The notes: generated by a model not told the origin, from the sequence alone. Shown: positions 1 to 7,676, counted from the first letter of the stretch. The stretch is DNA of 35,182 nt from Vicinamibacteria bacterium (GCA_035620555.1 DASPGQ010000103.1:1-35182), one strand, 5' to 3'. A program made the numbers and translations.

Positions 1-417
1 CGCTTCGCTTCGGAAGCTTTCCATGAGCTGCGCCTGGGAGGCGGGGTCGAAGCCGGCTCCCGGTCGAAACAGGTTGACCAGCAGAAGACCCAGCGTGGCG
101 GATGCCGCTGTCGTGGCCACGAAGTAGAGGAAAGTCTTGACCGAAAGCCGCCCCAGCTTTCCAACTTTACCGAGGTTGACGACCCCCAGGACGAGGGAGC
201 AGAAGACGAGGGGGATGACGACCATGAAGAGCATGTTCAGGAAAATCTGCCCGAGGGGCCGCGTCAGGTAGCGAACGACCCAGGCGACCCCATCGGGGTC
301 GATCCGGCCGGCGCCGACCAGGAGATTGACGGCCACACCGGCGACGGCGCCTGCGACGAGGCTGAGAACGATGAGCGTGTGTTGCGAGAGCCTGGGTCGG
401 GCGTCGATCGGACTCAC
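1..417 (-). CDS. Dicarboxylate/amino acid:cation symporter (SDF family), N-terminal part
   Basis: The first 139 codons of a gene that runs off the left edge of the window. The reading frame gives a short polar start, a first membrane helix (LIVLSLVAGAVAGVAVNLLV), the segment YLTRPLGQIFLNMLFMVVIPLVFCSLVLGV, and then LGKLGRLSVKTFLYFVATTAASATLGLLL. This order and wording is typical of the N-terminal third of the DctA/GltP (SDF) family, which couples uptake of C4-dicarboxylates, glutamate or aspartate to H+ or Na+. Two adjacent GTG codons (418-420 and 415-417) are possible starts; no ATG is available. The gene begins about 20 nt after the tetR stop, so the two are probably cotranscribed and the symporter is then under TetR autocontrol. 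The substrate cannot be read because the substrate-binding C-terminal half is missing. Confidence 0.85.
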   Translation of the reverse strand, partial: MSPIDARPRLSQHTLIVLSLVAGAVAGVAVNLLVGAGRIDPDGVAWVVRYLTRPLGQIFLNMLFMVVIPLVFCSLVLGVVNLGKVGKLGRLSVKTFLYFVATTAASATLGLLLVNLFRPGAGFDPASQAQLMESFRSEA

Positions 418-438
418 CACGCCGGCCGTTCTTTCGAC

Positions 439-1116
439 TCAGCTCTTGGAGCGCACGCCGTCGAGCCAGATCGCCGTCAAGCTTTTCGCGACCTCGCGAA
501 CGTCGCGCGTTTCTCCCTGCTTGACGCCGAAGATCGCCTGGCTCTGGATGGTGTAGATGAGCATTCCGATGAAGGCCCGAGCCGCCAGAAAGGGCTCGAC
601 GGGACGGAATCTGCCTTCCTCGATCCTTCGATCCACGTGACTCGCAAGCAGCTCGCGATACCGGGCGACGTAGGTGTTGAAGAACCGCTGAGAGAGGCGA
701 TGATTCTCGAGGGCACTGTAGAGCAAGAGCCGCATCAGCGTGCTGTCTTCGTCATAGAGGTTCAAGATCTGCTCGGCGATCGCGGAAAAGACTTCTTGGT
801 CGTTCTCGGATTTCTCCAGCATCTCCTGGAGCCTCTCCGGGCCTCCCGACATCCGACACTTGCGTTCGATGGAGGCCCAGTACAAATCTTCTTTGCTCTG
901 AAAATGGCGGAACAGGAGAGCTTCGTTGATGCGCGCCCGCTCGGCAATCTGCCTCGTGGTGGTCCCGTCGAATCCCTGAGCGGCGAAGAGTTGAGTAGCG
1001 ACCGAGAGCAGTTGCTCGCGCCGATCTTCCGAGGAGAGCCGCTCGCGCTTGCCCCTTGCATTCGAGCGCGCCGGGGCTTTGCGGGTTCCCGTCTTCAACC
1101 GGGCGCGTTTCGGCAT
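439..1116 (-). CDS. TetR/AcrR family transcriptional repressor
   Basis: 225-residue protein. After a basic 30-residue N-terminal tail comes a classical TetR_N helix-turn-helix, roughly residues 34-80 (EQLLSVATQLFAAQGF, then TTRQIAERARINEALLFRHF, SKEDLYW). The C-terminal ligand/dimerisation domain carries no ligand-specific signature I can name. The start ATG is directly preceded by a perfect 14-bp palindrome (1117-1130) and there is no room for a Shine-Dalgarno site, so the transcript is probably leaderless or nearly so. The same palindrome lies in front of the MatC-like/potABC operon, which makes that operon the likely target in addition to tetR itself and the symporter downstream. The inducer is unknown; a polyamine, a dicarboxylate or a related metabolite would fit the genes controlled. 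Confidence 0.93.
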   Translation of the reverse strand: MPKRARLKTGTRKAPARSNARGKRERLSSEDRREQLLSVATQLFAAQGFDGTTTRQIAERARINEALLFRHFQSKEDLYWASIERKCRMSGGPERLQEMLEKSENDQEVFSAIAEQILNLYDEDSTLMRLLLYSALENHRLSQRFFNTYVARYRELLASHVDRRIEEGRFRPVEPFLAARAFIGMLIYTIQSQAIFGVKQGETRDVREVAKSLTAIWLDGVRSKS

Positions 1117-1156
1117 AGTAAGTACTTACTTATATGATCGGCGATGTTGCTGTCAA
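1117..1156 (-). promoter_or_regulatory. tetR promoter with overlapping palindromic operator
   Basis: Read on the minus strand: TTGACA (1151-1156), a 16-bp spacer, then TATAAG (1129-1134), a near-consensus sigma-70 promoter. The perfect palindrome AGTAAGTACTTACT occupies 1117-1130. It overlaps the last two bases of the -10 box, covers the expected transcription start and ends at the base before the tetR ATG. A repressor bound here would block RNA polymerase. The predicted 5' leader is about 5-7 nt. Confidence 0.82.
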
Positions 1157-1348
1157 GGCGAGACGGCTGCAACCTGCCCCTCGAGACGCACTCGGTGTAC
1201 CGTCATTCCAGTCTCTGGAGTTGGACGTCCATGCTATCCAACATCAACCCGGGCGAGGCGGCGAGGAGATTGCGGCGCTGCGCTACCCCGATTCCACGGT
1301 ACCAAGCGAGGGGTCGACGCCGCGCTTCATCGGGCAACTCGACGACGC

Positions 1349-3172
1349 TCATTGCGCGGTCTTGACCTCGGTCCAGAGACGGTCGTACAAAAGGGTCGCC
1401 TGCCCGATGTCGTGAATGAGCTCCACCCGCTCGAGCACGTCGTCTCCGGGGAAAATCGCAGGGTTCGTCCGAACGGGCTCGGGCAATAGGCGTCGCGCCG
1501 CTTGGTTGGGGGAGCTGTACTGCATCGTGGCGCAGATCTCCGCGGCAATCTCCGCCTCCAGGGTGAAGTCGATGAAGGCATGGGCGAGCTCGGGATTCCG
1601 AGCCGATGATGGAATCACCAGGCTGTCGATGAAGAGACTCCCGCCTTCTTCGGGAATCACGTAGGCAATGTCCGGGTCGATATCCATCACCCGGGCGAAC
1701 TGGCCGTTCCAGCCGTGGGCGATCCAGACGTCGCCCGCGAGAAGGACGTCCTGGAAGTTGGCCGAATCGTAAGCTTTCACCAGCCGCTTCTGTCTCAGCA
1801 GAAGCTCTTGCGCCATTCGAAGCGTGGCTTCATCGGTTGTGTTGAGACTGAAGCCCCTCCACTTCAGCGCGGCTCCGAAGGTCTCGCGAGGATCGTCCAG
1901 CATCAAGATACGTTCGGCGTAGCGCTCGTCCCAGAGCGATTCCCAGGACTCCACCAACCCCACGCGGCTCTTTCGGTAGGCGATCCCCGCCGTCCCCCAG
2001 AAGTAGGGAACGGAGTAGCGGTTCCCCGGATCGTATTCCGGGTCCAGAAAGCGGGGGTCTAGATTCACGAGGTTTGGAAGCGCCGAGTGATCCAGGGGAA
2101 GCAGCAGGTTCTGTTTCTTCAGGATTTCGACGCCATAGTTGGTGGGACAGAGGACATCGTAGTCGATGTTCCCCGCCTGAACTTTCGCCAACAGAGCCTC
2201 GACGCTGTCGTAGAGATCCACGTTGACTCGCGCACCGTAACGATCTTCGAACTTCTTCAGGGTCTCGGGGGCGATGTAGTTCGACCAGATGTAGACGTTC
2301 AGGATCTTGTCGGAATCGGGGCGAGGCGGCACCAGAGCGAATGGCAGCGCGAGGATGCCGAGACCGGCGGCGGCGGGAATGGCCGCCTTCCAGAGCCTGA
2401 CGCCATGCTCGATCCACCACGAGGCGAGAAGAATGAGCGCCGTCGCCGTCAGGAGAACCGTGGACACGGCGTTGATCTCGGGAGAGACCCCGCTACGGAC
2501 CATGGAATAGACCTGGATTGGCAGCGTGGTCGAGCCGACGCCGGCGACGAAAGATGTGATGACGTAATCGTCGATGGACAAAGCGAACACGAGAAGAGCC
2601 GCTGCCAGCACTCCGGGCGCGATATTGGGGAGAGTGACCATGAAAAAAGTACGTCCCGGAGACGCCCCAAGATCCATCGCCGCCTCCTCGAGGGCGCGGT
2701 TGAGACCGGCGAGACGTGCCCGAACAACCAGGACCACGTAAGAGACCGAGAATGCAACGTGGGCGAAGATCACGGAGGCGAACCCGAGACGGATCCCGAG
2801 GGCGGCGAAGAGAAGAAGGAGGGACGAGGCCATCACGATCTCGGGAACGACGATGGGGAGGGTGACGAGTGCTCGAAAGGAAGCCTGTCTCCGGAAACGG
2901 TGGCGATGAAGAGCTAGCGCGGCTGCGGTGCCGGCCACCGTCGAAAGGACCGTGGCGGCGAGAGCCACGATGAGACTGTTTCGAAGCGATCTGAGGACCG
3001 CGGTGTCAGCGAGAAGTTTGGCGTACCACTGAAGCGTGAACCCCTCCCAGGCAGAGGTCAACCTACCTCGATTGAAGGAGAACGCCGCCAGGACTGCGAG
3101 AGGAGCGTAAAGAAACGAGTAGACGGCGAGACTTCCGAGACCCAGGGTGCGGGAGGTAAGATGCCTTCGCAT
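1349..3172 (-). CDS. PotC-PotD fusion: polyamine-type ABC permease joined to its substrate-binding protein
   Basis: 607 residues. Residues 1-260 are a PotC-like permease with six predicted helices and the EAA loop (EEAAMDLGASPGRTFFMVTLPN, about 162-183). Residues 263-283 form an additional hydrophobic segment (AAIPAAAGLGILALPFALVP). Residues 289-607 are a complete PotD-like binding protein: NVYIWSNYIAPE, PTNYGVEILKK, DDPRETF, GWNGQ, FIDSLVIP and QYSSPNQAARRLL line up with the polyamine-contacting segments of E. coli PotD as I remember them (W34/Y37, Y85, D168/E171, W229, D257, Y293). The W255 position reads F and the Q327 position is not conserved, so the exact substrate is open. The extra helix would carry the binding domain to the periplasmic side, replacing a signal peptide. 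Start is ATG; the gene is last in the operon, 147 bp after potB. Confidence 0.9.
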   Translation of the reverse strand: MRRHLTSRTLGLGSLAVYSFLYAPLAVLAAFSFNRGRLTSAWEGFTLQWYAKLLADTAVLRSLRNSLIVALAATVLSTVAGTAAALALHRHRFRRQASFRALVTLPIVVPEIVMASSLLLLFAALGIRLGFASVIFAHVAFSVSYVVLVVRARLAGLNRALEEAAMDLGASPGRTFFMVTLPNIAPGVLAAALLVFALSIDDYVITSFVAGVGSTTLPIQVYSMVRSGVSPEINAVSTVLLTATALILLASWWIEHGVRLWKAAIPAAAGLGILALPFALVPPRPDSDKILNVYIWSNYIAPETLKKFEDRYGARVNVDLYDSVEALLAKVQAGNIDYDVLCPTNYGVEILKKQNLLLPLDHSALPNLVNLDPRFLDPEYDPGNRYSVPYFWGTAGIAYRKSRVGLVESWESLWDERYAERILMLDDPRETFGAALKWRGFSLNTTDEATLRMAQELLLRQKRLVKAYDSANFQDVLLAGDVWIAHGWNGQFARVMDIDPDIAYVIPEEGGSLFIDSLVIPSSARNPELAHAFIDFTLEAEIAAEICATMQYSSPNQAARRLLPEPVRTNPAIFPGDDVLERVELIHDIGQATLLYDRLWTEVKTAQ

Positions 3173-3186
3173 TCTAGTGCCTCAAT

Positions 3187-3224
3187 GCCGTGGCGGGACC
3201 CGTAATCGATCGTGCCGCCACGGC
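3187..3224 (-). other. Inverted repeat (10-bp stem) between potB and potCD
   Basis: The sequences gccgtggcgg (3187-3196) and ccgccacggc (3215-3224) are exact reverse complements, separated by 18 bp. The hairpin lies inside the transport operon just before the potCD start. No T-run follows in the direction of transcription, so it does not look like a terminator. It could be an RNA-processing or stability element that sets the ratio of the subunits; that role is inference. Confidence 0.6.
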
Positions 3225-3226
3225 TC

Positions 3227-3258
3227 GGGCTGCTTACGGCGCGGGCTGCTTACGGCGC
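3227..3258. repeat. Perfect 16-bp tandem duplication
   Basis: gggctgcttacggcgc occurs twice back to back (3227-3242 and 3243-3258) in the potB-potCD intergenic space, next to the inverted repeat. It is non-coding and probably a local slippage duplication. Confidence 0.85.
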
Positions 3259-3319
3259 GGCAAGCGCGCCGGGCTCGCTCCGCTCGCGCAGGCTGAGCCG
3301 AGTTTTTCATCACCCTGCT

Positions 3320-4159
3320 CTAGAGCTCCTCGGCCGCGCGAAGAGGCTTCCGGAAGACGAAGAGCAGCGCGATCACGGTGAGCGAGAGGAGAAACGAAAG
3401 GGCAGCGCCGAACGGTACGTCGCGGGCGACGGCGAACTGGCTCTGAATCAGGTTCCCCACGTACATGGTCCTGCCGCCCCCGAGGAGGTCCGGGGCGAGG
3501 AAGGCGCCGAGCGAGGGGATGAAGACGAGGACCGAGCCTGCGGCGATGCCCGGTGCGGTCAGAGGGACCGTGACCTTCCAGAACGTTCTCGTCGGGGTCG
3601 CTCCGAGATCGGCGGCCGCTTCGAGAACGGATCGATCGAGCCTATCGATGGCGACGTAAAGAGGCAGGATCATGAAGGGGAGCTCGCCATAGACCTGGCC
3701 GAGGAGAACGGCGAAATCGTTGTACAGCAGGGGAAGCCGGGGGAGCCCCAGTCTCTGGAGCGTGAGATTGACGAGGCCCTCGTCACGGAGGATGAAGATC
3801 CAGGCGTACATGCGCACCAGCATGCTCGTCCAGAAGGGCAGAATGACGAGCACCACGAGCGCGTTGCGCCAGGCTTTGGGAGCGCGAAGCCCGAGCCAGA
3901 GGGCGACGGGATAAGCGGCGAGGAGACAGAGAGCGGTCGTGAGACCGGCGAGGAGGAAGCTTCGAGCGAGAATGTCCAGGTAGATGGGCTCGAGCGCGCG
4001 GAGATAGTTATCGACGTTCCAATCCCGAACCACGCCGCCGTAGGCGCTTCGCCGCCCCAGGGAAGCGCCGAACATCAGAATCTGAGGCAGAACGAAGAGC
4101 GCAACCAGCACCAGCAAGCAAGGCATCAACAGAAGGAACGCCTGTCTCCGGCGGTTCAT
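3320..4159 (-). CDS. potB: Spermidine/putrescine-type ABC transporter permease (PotB-like)
   Basis: 279 residues with a basic N-terminus, six predicted membrane helices and the inner-membrane permease EAA loop at about residues 180-205 (LEAAADLGATPTRTFWKVTVPL), which docks on the ATPase. LPFWTSMLVRMYAWIFIL and GLVNLTLQRLGL are typical of the PotB/HisM-type permeases of polyamine systems. The ATG overlaps the potA stop codon in an ATGA arrangement (4156-4159), showing tight translational coupling. It is the partner of the PotC half of the fusion protein encoded downstream. Length matches PotB of other bacteria. The substrate assignment rests on the PotD domain. Confidence 0.92.
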   Translation of the reverse strand: MNRRRQAFLLLMPCLLVLVALFVLPQILMFGASLGRRSAYGGVVRDWNVDNYLRALEPIYLDILARSFLLAGLTTALCLLAAYPVALWLGLRAPKAWRNALVVLVILPFWTSMLVRMYAWIFILRDEGLVNLTLQRLGLPRLPLLYNDFAVLLGQVYGELPFMILPLYVAIDRLDRSVLEAAADLGATPTRTFWKVTVPLTAPGIAAGSVLVFIPSLGAFLAPDLLGGGRTMYVGNLIQSQFAVARDVPFGAALSFLLSLTVIALLFVFRKPLRAAEEL

Positions 4160-5244
4160 GACTCGAGCCGAAAAACGTCCGACGGAAGGAAGCGGATGGT
4201 GATTGGCTCACCCTTTTTCCTCTGCTCGACGACGGCCGCGCTTTCGGCCACCTGGAAGAGCTCATCCGCCACCCGCACCCTCCACTCGGTTCGATCACCG
4301 AGATAGACCTCGTCAGTTAGAATCCCTTCGAGCTTCTGGATCGCGTTACCGGACGGAGCGTGGGTGGTGATGCGTTCCGGGCGGATCCCGATCGTTACGT
4401 TGTCTCCTACGCGGAAGCCTCCATCGTCGGCGGCGCGAACGCTGACGCCTCCCCGAGTGCGGACGGTGGCGAAGCCACCTTCGATTTCGAGCACGACGGC
4501 ATCGAAGAGGTTCTTGACTGCCATGAAGTCGGCTACGAATCGCGTTCGCGGGCGCTGGTAGAGAGACTCGGGAGTATCGAGCTGCTCGATGTGTCCGTCG
4601 TTCATGACCGCGATTCGGTCGGCCATGACGAGAGCCTCTTCCTGGTCGTGAGTGACGAAGAGGAACGTGGTCCGAAGACGTTGCTGAAGATTCTTGACCT
4701 CCAGCTGCATCTCTTTGCGGAGCTTCAAGTCGAGGGCCGCCATGGGCTCATCGAGGAGCAGGACGTCCGGTTCGAGCACCACGGCCCGAGCCAGGGCCAC
4801 CCGCTGCTTCTGCCCTCCGGAGAGCTGGTCGATGCGCCTCTGACCAAGCCCGGAGAGTCGCACCATGTCGAGGACACGAGCCACTTTGCTTTCGATGTCC
4901 GTCCTCGAGAGCCCCGCACTTTCGAGACCGAAGGCGACGTTTCCGGCGACGGTTCGATGGGGGAAGAGTGCGTAGTCCTGGAAGACGGTGTTGGCCGGTC
5001 TCTGGTAGGGAGGACGCCCGTCCATGTTCTGCCCCGAGATCCAGATCGAGCCGGCATCGGGTGACTCGAAGCCCGCGACGAGACGCAGGAGCGTCGTCTT
5101 TCCGCAACCCGAGGGACCCAGTAGGGTGAGAAACTCGCCTGGCCGCACTTCGAGCGAGACGTCGTCGAGCGCCAGCACGTCGCCGTAGACTTTGCGCACT
5201 CTTTCGATTGCGACGGCTCCCCGCGTCGGTGTCGCTCCGGCCAT
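4156..5244 (-). CDS. potA: Spermidine/putrescine-type ABC transporter ATP-binding protein (PotA-like)
   Basis: 362 residues from the ATG at 5244. An in-frame TTG at 5271 would add nine residues that overlap the upstream gene and is less likely. The ATPase core is complete: Walker A GPSGCGKTT (about 43-51), Q-loop VFQDYALFPH, signature LSGGQKQR, Walker B VLLLDEP with D-loop AALD, and switch histidine THDQEEA. The C-terminal third is a TOBE-type regulatory domain (VTIGIRPERI, LTDEVYLGDRTEWRVRV) as in PotA/MalK-type importers. The gene follows the carrier stop codon by 7 nt and overlaps potB by 4 nt, so it is the energising subunit of the operon's importer. Confidence 0.93.
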   Translation of the reverse strand: MAGATPTRGAVAIERVRKVYGDVLALDDVSLEVRPGEFLTLLGPSGCGKTTLLRLVAGFESPDAGSIWISGQNMDGRPPYQRPANTVFQDYALFPHRTVAGNVAFGLESAGLSRTDIESKVARVLDMVRLSGLGQRRIDQLSGGQKQRVALARAVVLEPDVLLLDEPMAALDLKLRKEMQLEVKNLQQRLRTTFLFVTHDQEEALVMADRIAVMNDGHIEQLDTPESLYQRPRTRFVADFMAVKNLFDAVVLEIEGGFATVRTRGGVSVRAADDGGFRVGDNVTIGIRPERITTHAPSGNAIQKLEGILTDEVYLGDRTEWRVRVADELFQVAESAAVVEQRKKGEPITIRFLPSDVFRLES

Positions 5245-5251
5245 TGCTTGG

Positions 5252-6499
5252 CTAGATGCCCAGAAGGCCAAAGAAGACGTAGCACACCGCGGCGCCGACG
5301 ACGCTCATCGAAAGGCCCCACAACAGCAGCTTGTTGAACAGGCGGGTGCGGTTCTCGTGAGCCGGTGCGACGGCGATACAAAGAGCGCCGAGGGTCGAAA
5401 GCGGCGAAACATCGACCAGGTGGGCTCCCACGTTGATCGAGGAAGCAATGGCCAGGGCATCGCCTCCTCCCAACTTCTCGATCAGGCCGGGAATGGTCGG
5501 AAGAAAAGACGGGAGCACGACGCCCGAGGAGCTGCTATAGACCGAGATGACACCCGTCACGAAGGCGATGACACCGGTGATGCTCCGCGGTGTCGAGAAA
5601 CGAGTCAGAAACCCGGTAAAGAGGTCCATGCCGCCGGTTTTCTCGAGCACCGAGATAAGCACGGTCACGCCCGCGACCATAAGGATGGTGTTCCAGGGGA
5701 TCGCCTTAATGGCCTGTTCTTCGTCGGCGGCTCGCGCGAGCGTAAGCACCGCGGCGGCGATGAAGGCACTCATTCCCACATCCAGACCGAAGACGACTAC
5801 ACTCAGAATCCAGGTCGCAATGGCCGCGAGCGTCAAGCTTTGCCGCCAATCGAACGGCGCATCGGGCGCCGCGTGCCCCGCCGTCACCTCGCGTGCCAGG
5901 AGCCTCGTCCCTCCGAGTAGGAAATAGCCCGTGATGCCGACGAATGTCTGGGCGATGAGGTTGCTCGAAAAGATACGCCATTCGACCGATGTGATCCCGA
6001 TGCGCGCCAGCTGCCCATTGGCGATGATCCCCGTCGGAGCGAATGGGGAGAGGGCGCCGGAGTTCGCCCCGGTCGCAACCATGATCGTCATGAGGAAGGC
6101 GCTTACGCCGATCCTGCCCGCGACGCTCATGGCCAGGGGAGCGAGCGCCGCCGTCGCCGCGATGTTTCCCGCGCCGATCGTGGAGAGCGCCATGGCCAGA
6201 AAGAAGAAAACGAGGGGGACGATTCCCGGATTGCCGCGAGCGAGGCGAACGCTTCGGTTGACGACGGGGTCGAGGGAGCCGTTGACCTTGGCCTGGGCGA
6301 AGAGGAGGGAAACGCCGACGAGGACGAGGAAGAGGCTCGAGGGGAAGCCGGCGGCGACGTCTGAGGCCTTCATCCCCGCAAAGAAGACGCCCACGAAGAA
6401 GGCGAAGGCGATTGAGAGGAGTCCGACGTTGATGGGTGTGAAGCAGCTGAAGAGGATCGCGATTGCAAAGGCGGCGAGGGAGAGAAAGGCAGCGCTCAA
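5252..6499 (-). CDS. MatC-like dicarboxylate carrier (ion transporter superfamily)
   Basis: 415 residues, strongly hydrophobic with about 11-12 predicted helices. The N-terminus (FTPINVGLLSIAFAFFVGVFFAGMKASDVAAGFP) resembles the MatC N-terminal domain of malonate/dicarboxylate carriers. STIGAGNIAATAALAPLAM and the C-terminal SSSSGVVLPSFLPTIPGL plus SSINVGAHLVDVSPLSTLGAL look like the paired substrate/cation loops of the ion transporter superfamily. The start is a TTG with an AGGGG ribosome-binding site (6510-6514) 10 nt ahead; no in-frame ATG lies nearby. It is the first gene of the carrier-potA-potB-potCD operon, unusual company for a polyamine importer. MatC-type function is a family-level call; malonate, succinate or another acid is possible. 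Confidence 0.78.
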   Translation of the reverse strand: MSAAFLSLAAFAIAILFSCFTPINVGLLSIAFAFFVGVFFAGMKASDVAAGFPSSLFLVLVGVSLLFAQAKVNGSLDPVVNRSVRLARGNPGIVPLVFFFLAMALSTIGAGNIAATAALAPLAMSVAGRIGVSAFLMTIMVATGANSGALSPFAPTGIIANGQLARIGITSVEWRIFSSNLIAQTFVGITGYFLLGGTRLLAREVTAGHAAPDAPFDWRQSLTLAAIATWILSVVVFGLDVGMSAFIAAAVLTLARAADEEQAIKAIPWNTILMVAGVTVLISVLEKTGGMDLFTGFLTRFSTPRSITGVIAFVTGVISVYSSSSGVVLPSFLPTIPGLIEKLGGGDALAIASSINVGAHLVDVSPLSTLGALCIAVAPAHENRTRLFNKLLLWGLSMSVVGAAVCYVFFGLLGI

Positions 6500-6599
6500 G
6501 AGCGACGGACCCCTGGCCGGATCACGGGTATCGCAGGACGGTGCGCGAGAACCTGGGAAAGTCGTCCCGCGCCCGAGCGGGCGACGCGCTTCGGCGCAT

Positions 6600-6638
6600 A
6601 GTAAGCACTTACTTACACGCTTCGCAGGGCTCTGTCAA
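6600..6638 (-). promoter_or_regulatory. Promoter/operator of the carrier-pot operon, second TetR site
   Basis: On the minus strand: TTGACA (6633-6638), a 15-bp spacer, TGTAAG (6612-6617), and the imperfect palindrome AGTAAGTGCTTACT (6600-6613; half-sites AGTAAG and CTTACT are exact). The operator sits in the same register against the -10 box as the one in front of tetR, and an ATG follows at the same distance. Here that ATG opens only a 25-codon frame (6599 down to a TGA at 6522-6524). The carrier gene begins about 100 nt further on. Confidence 0.78.
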
Positions 6639-6715
6639 GATCGCACTGCGTCACGACTTCCTGGGCCCCTCCCTCGTTGCTCGGCGAGTTCCGAGCCGCG
6701 TTAGACTGGCTCGAC

Positions 6716-7663
6716 ATGTCTCAGACTCTGGTGCACTCCCACCGCGGCACCAACGCGCTCCACACCTTGCTGCTGCTCGCGTGCATGGGCCTCCTGATGC
6801 TCGTCCTGGGTTACGCCCTTGCCGGCAGAGGCGGAGCCGCCGTCGCGGCGGGCTTCGGTGTCTTCGCCCTCTGGGTGAGTCCGCGCATCGCACCGAACGT
6901 CATCATGCGGCTCTACGGAGCGCGTGCTCTCTACCCGGGGGAGCTGCCGGCACTCGAGAACGTCCTGGCGGCACTGACGCAGCGCTCGGGATTGGCTTCG
7001 GTGCCGCGCCTGTACTACGTGCCCTCGCAGGTGATGAACGCCTTCACCGTGGGCGATCGGGAACGAGCGGCCATTGGCGTCACCGACGGGTTACTGAGAG
7101 CGCTGAATCTCCGCGAGCTCACTGGCGTACTGGCTCACGAGGTCAGTCATCTGCGAAACAACGACCTCCGGGTGATGACGCTGGCGGACATGGTGAGCCG
7201 GATGACGACGAGCCTCTCGTTCGTGGGGCAGCTTCTGTTGCTGATCAACCTGCCCCTGCTTCTTATGGGTCGCGTCACTGTGCCGTGGCTTCTCGTGTTA
7301 CTGCTGCTCGCCGCTCCAAGCCTGGCGACCCTGCTCCAGCTCGCGCTTTCCCGGACGCGAGAGCACGACGCCGATATCGGCGCTTACGAGCTTACTGGCG
7401 ATGCCCGCGGGCTCGCTTCGGCCTTGGCGAAGATGGAGCGCTACCAGAGGCGCTTCCTGGATCTCGTGGTTCCCGGGCGCAAGATTCCCGACCCGTCTCT
7501 GCTGCGAACGCATCCTAACGCCGAAGAGCGCATCGAAAGGTTGCTCCGCTTGGAGGGCGCTCCGCCCGAGCCCGTCCCCGAAACCGTGAGACTTGCCGTT
7601 CCCGTCCGTTTCCCGAGGGTCGAGCACGGACCTCGCTGGCATTGGACAGGCCTGTGGTATTGA
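6716..7663 (+). CDS. M48 family membrane zinc metalloprotease (HtpX-like)
   Basis: 315 residues from the ATG at 6716; a TTG at 6677 would add 13 residues with no better signal. Two membrane helices lie near the N-terminus (about 15-35 and 40-55) and two more at about 165-205. The zinc site HEVSH is at about 141-145, and the third ligand is the Glu of SRTREHDAD (about 216), both hallmarks of M48/HtpX. The SHLRNNDLRVMT segment after the active site is also typical. HtpX proteins degrade misfolded inner-membrane proteins with the active site on the cytoplasmic side. It is transcribed divergently from the transport operon and convergent with the phosphatase gene (13 nt between stops). It carries a C-terminal tail rich in Pro and Arg with no recognisable domain. 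Confidence 0.9.
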   Translation: MSQTLVHSHRGTNALHTLLLLACMGLLMLVLGYALAGRGGAAVAAGFGVFALWVSPRIAPNVIMRLYGARALYPGELPALENVLAALTQRSGLASVPRLYYVPSQVMNAFTVGDRERAAIGVTDGLLRALNLRELTGVLAHEVSHLRNNDLRVMTLADMVSRMTTSLSFVGQLLLLINLPLLLMGRVTVPWLLVLLLLAAPSLATLLQLALSRTREHDADIGAYELTGDARGLASALAKMERYQRRFLDLVVPGRKIPDPSLLRTHPNAEERIERLLRLEGAPPEPVPETVRLAVPVRFPRVEHGPRWHWTGLWY

Positions 7664-7676
7664 TGGCCCGAGGCTC

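Noticed and set aside
379-1137. 252-codon plus-strand frame over tetR
   Set aside because: Antisense to a clear TetR protein and crosses its promoter; no domain.
3212-4306. 364-codon plus-strand frame opposite potB
   Set aside because: Composition is extremely Glu/Arg-rich and follows from the complementary strand of a membrane protein gene; potB is well supported.
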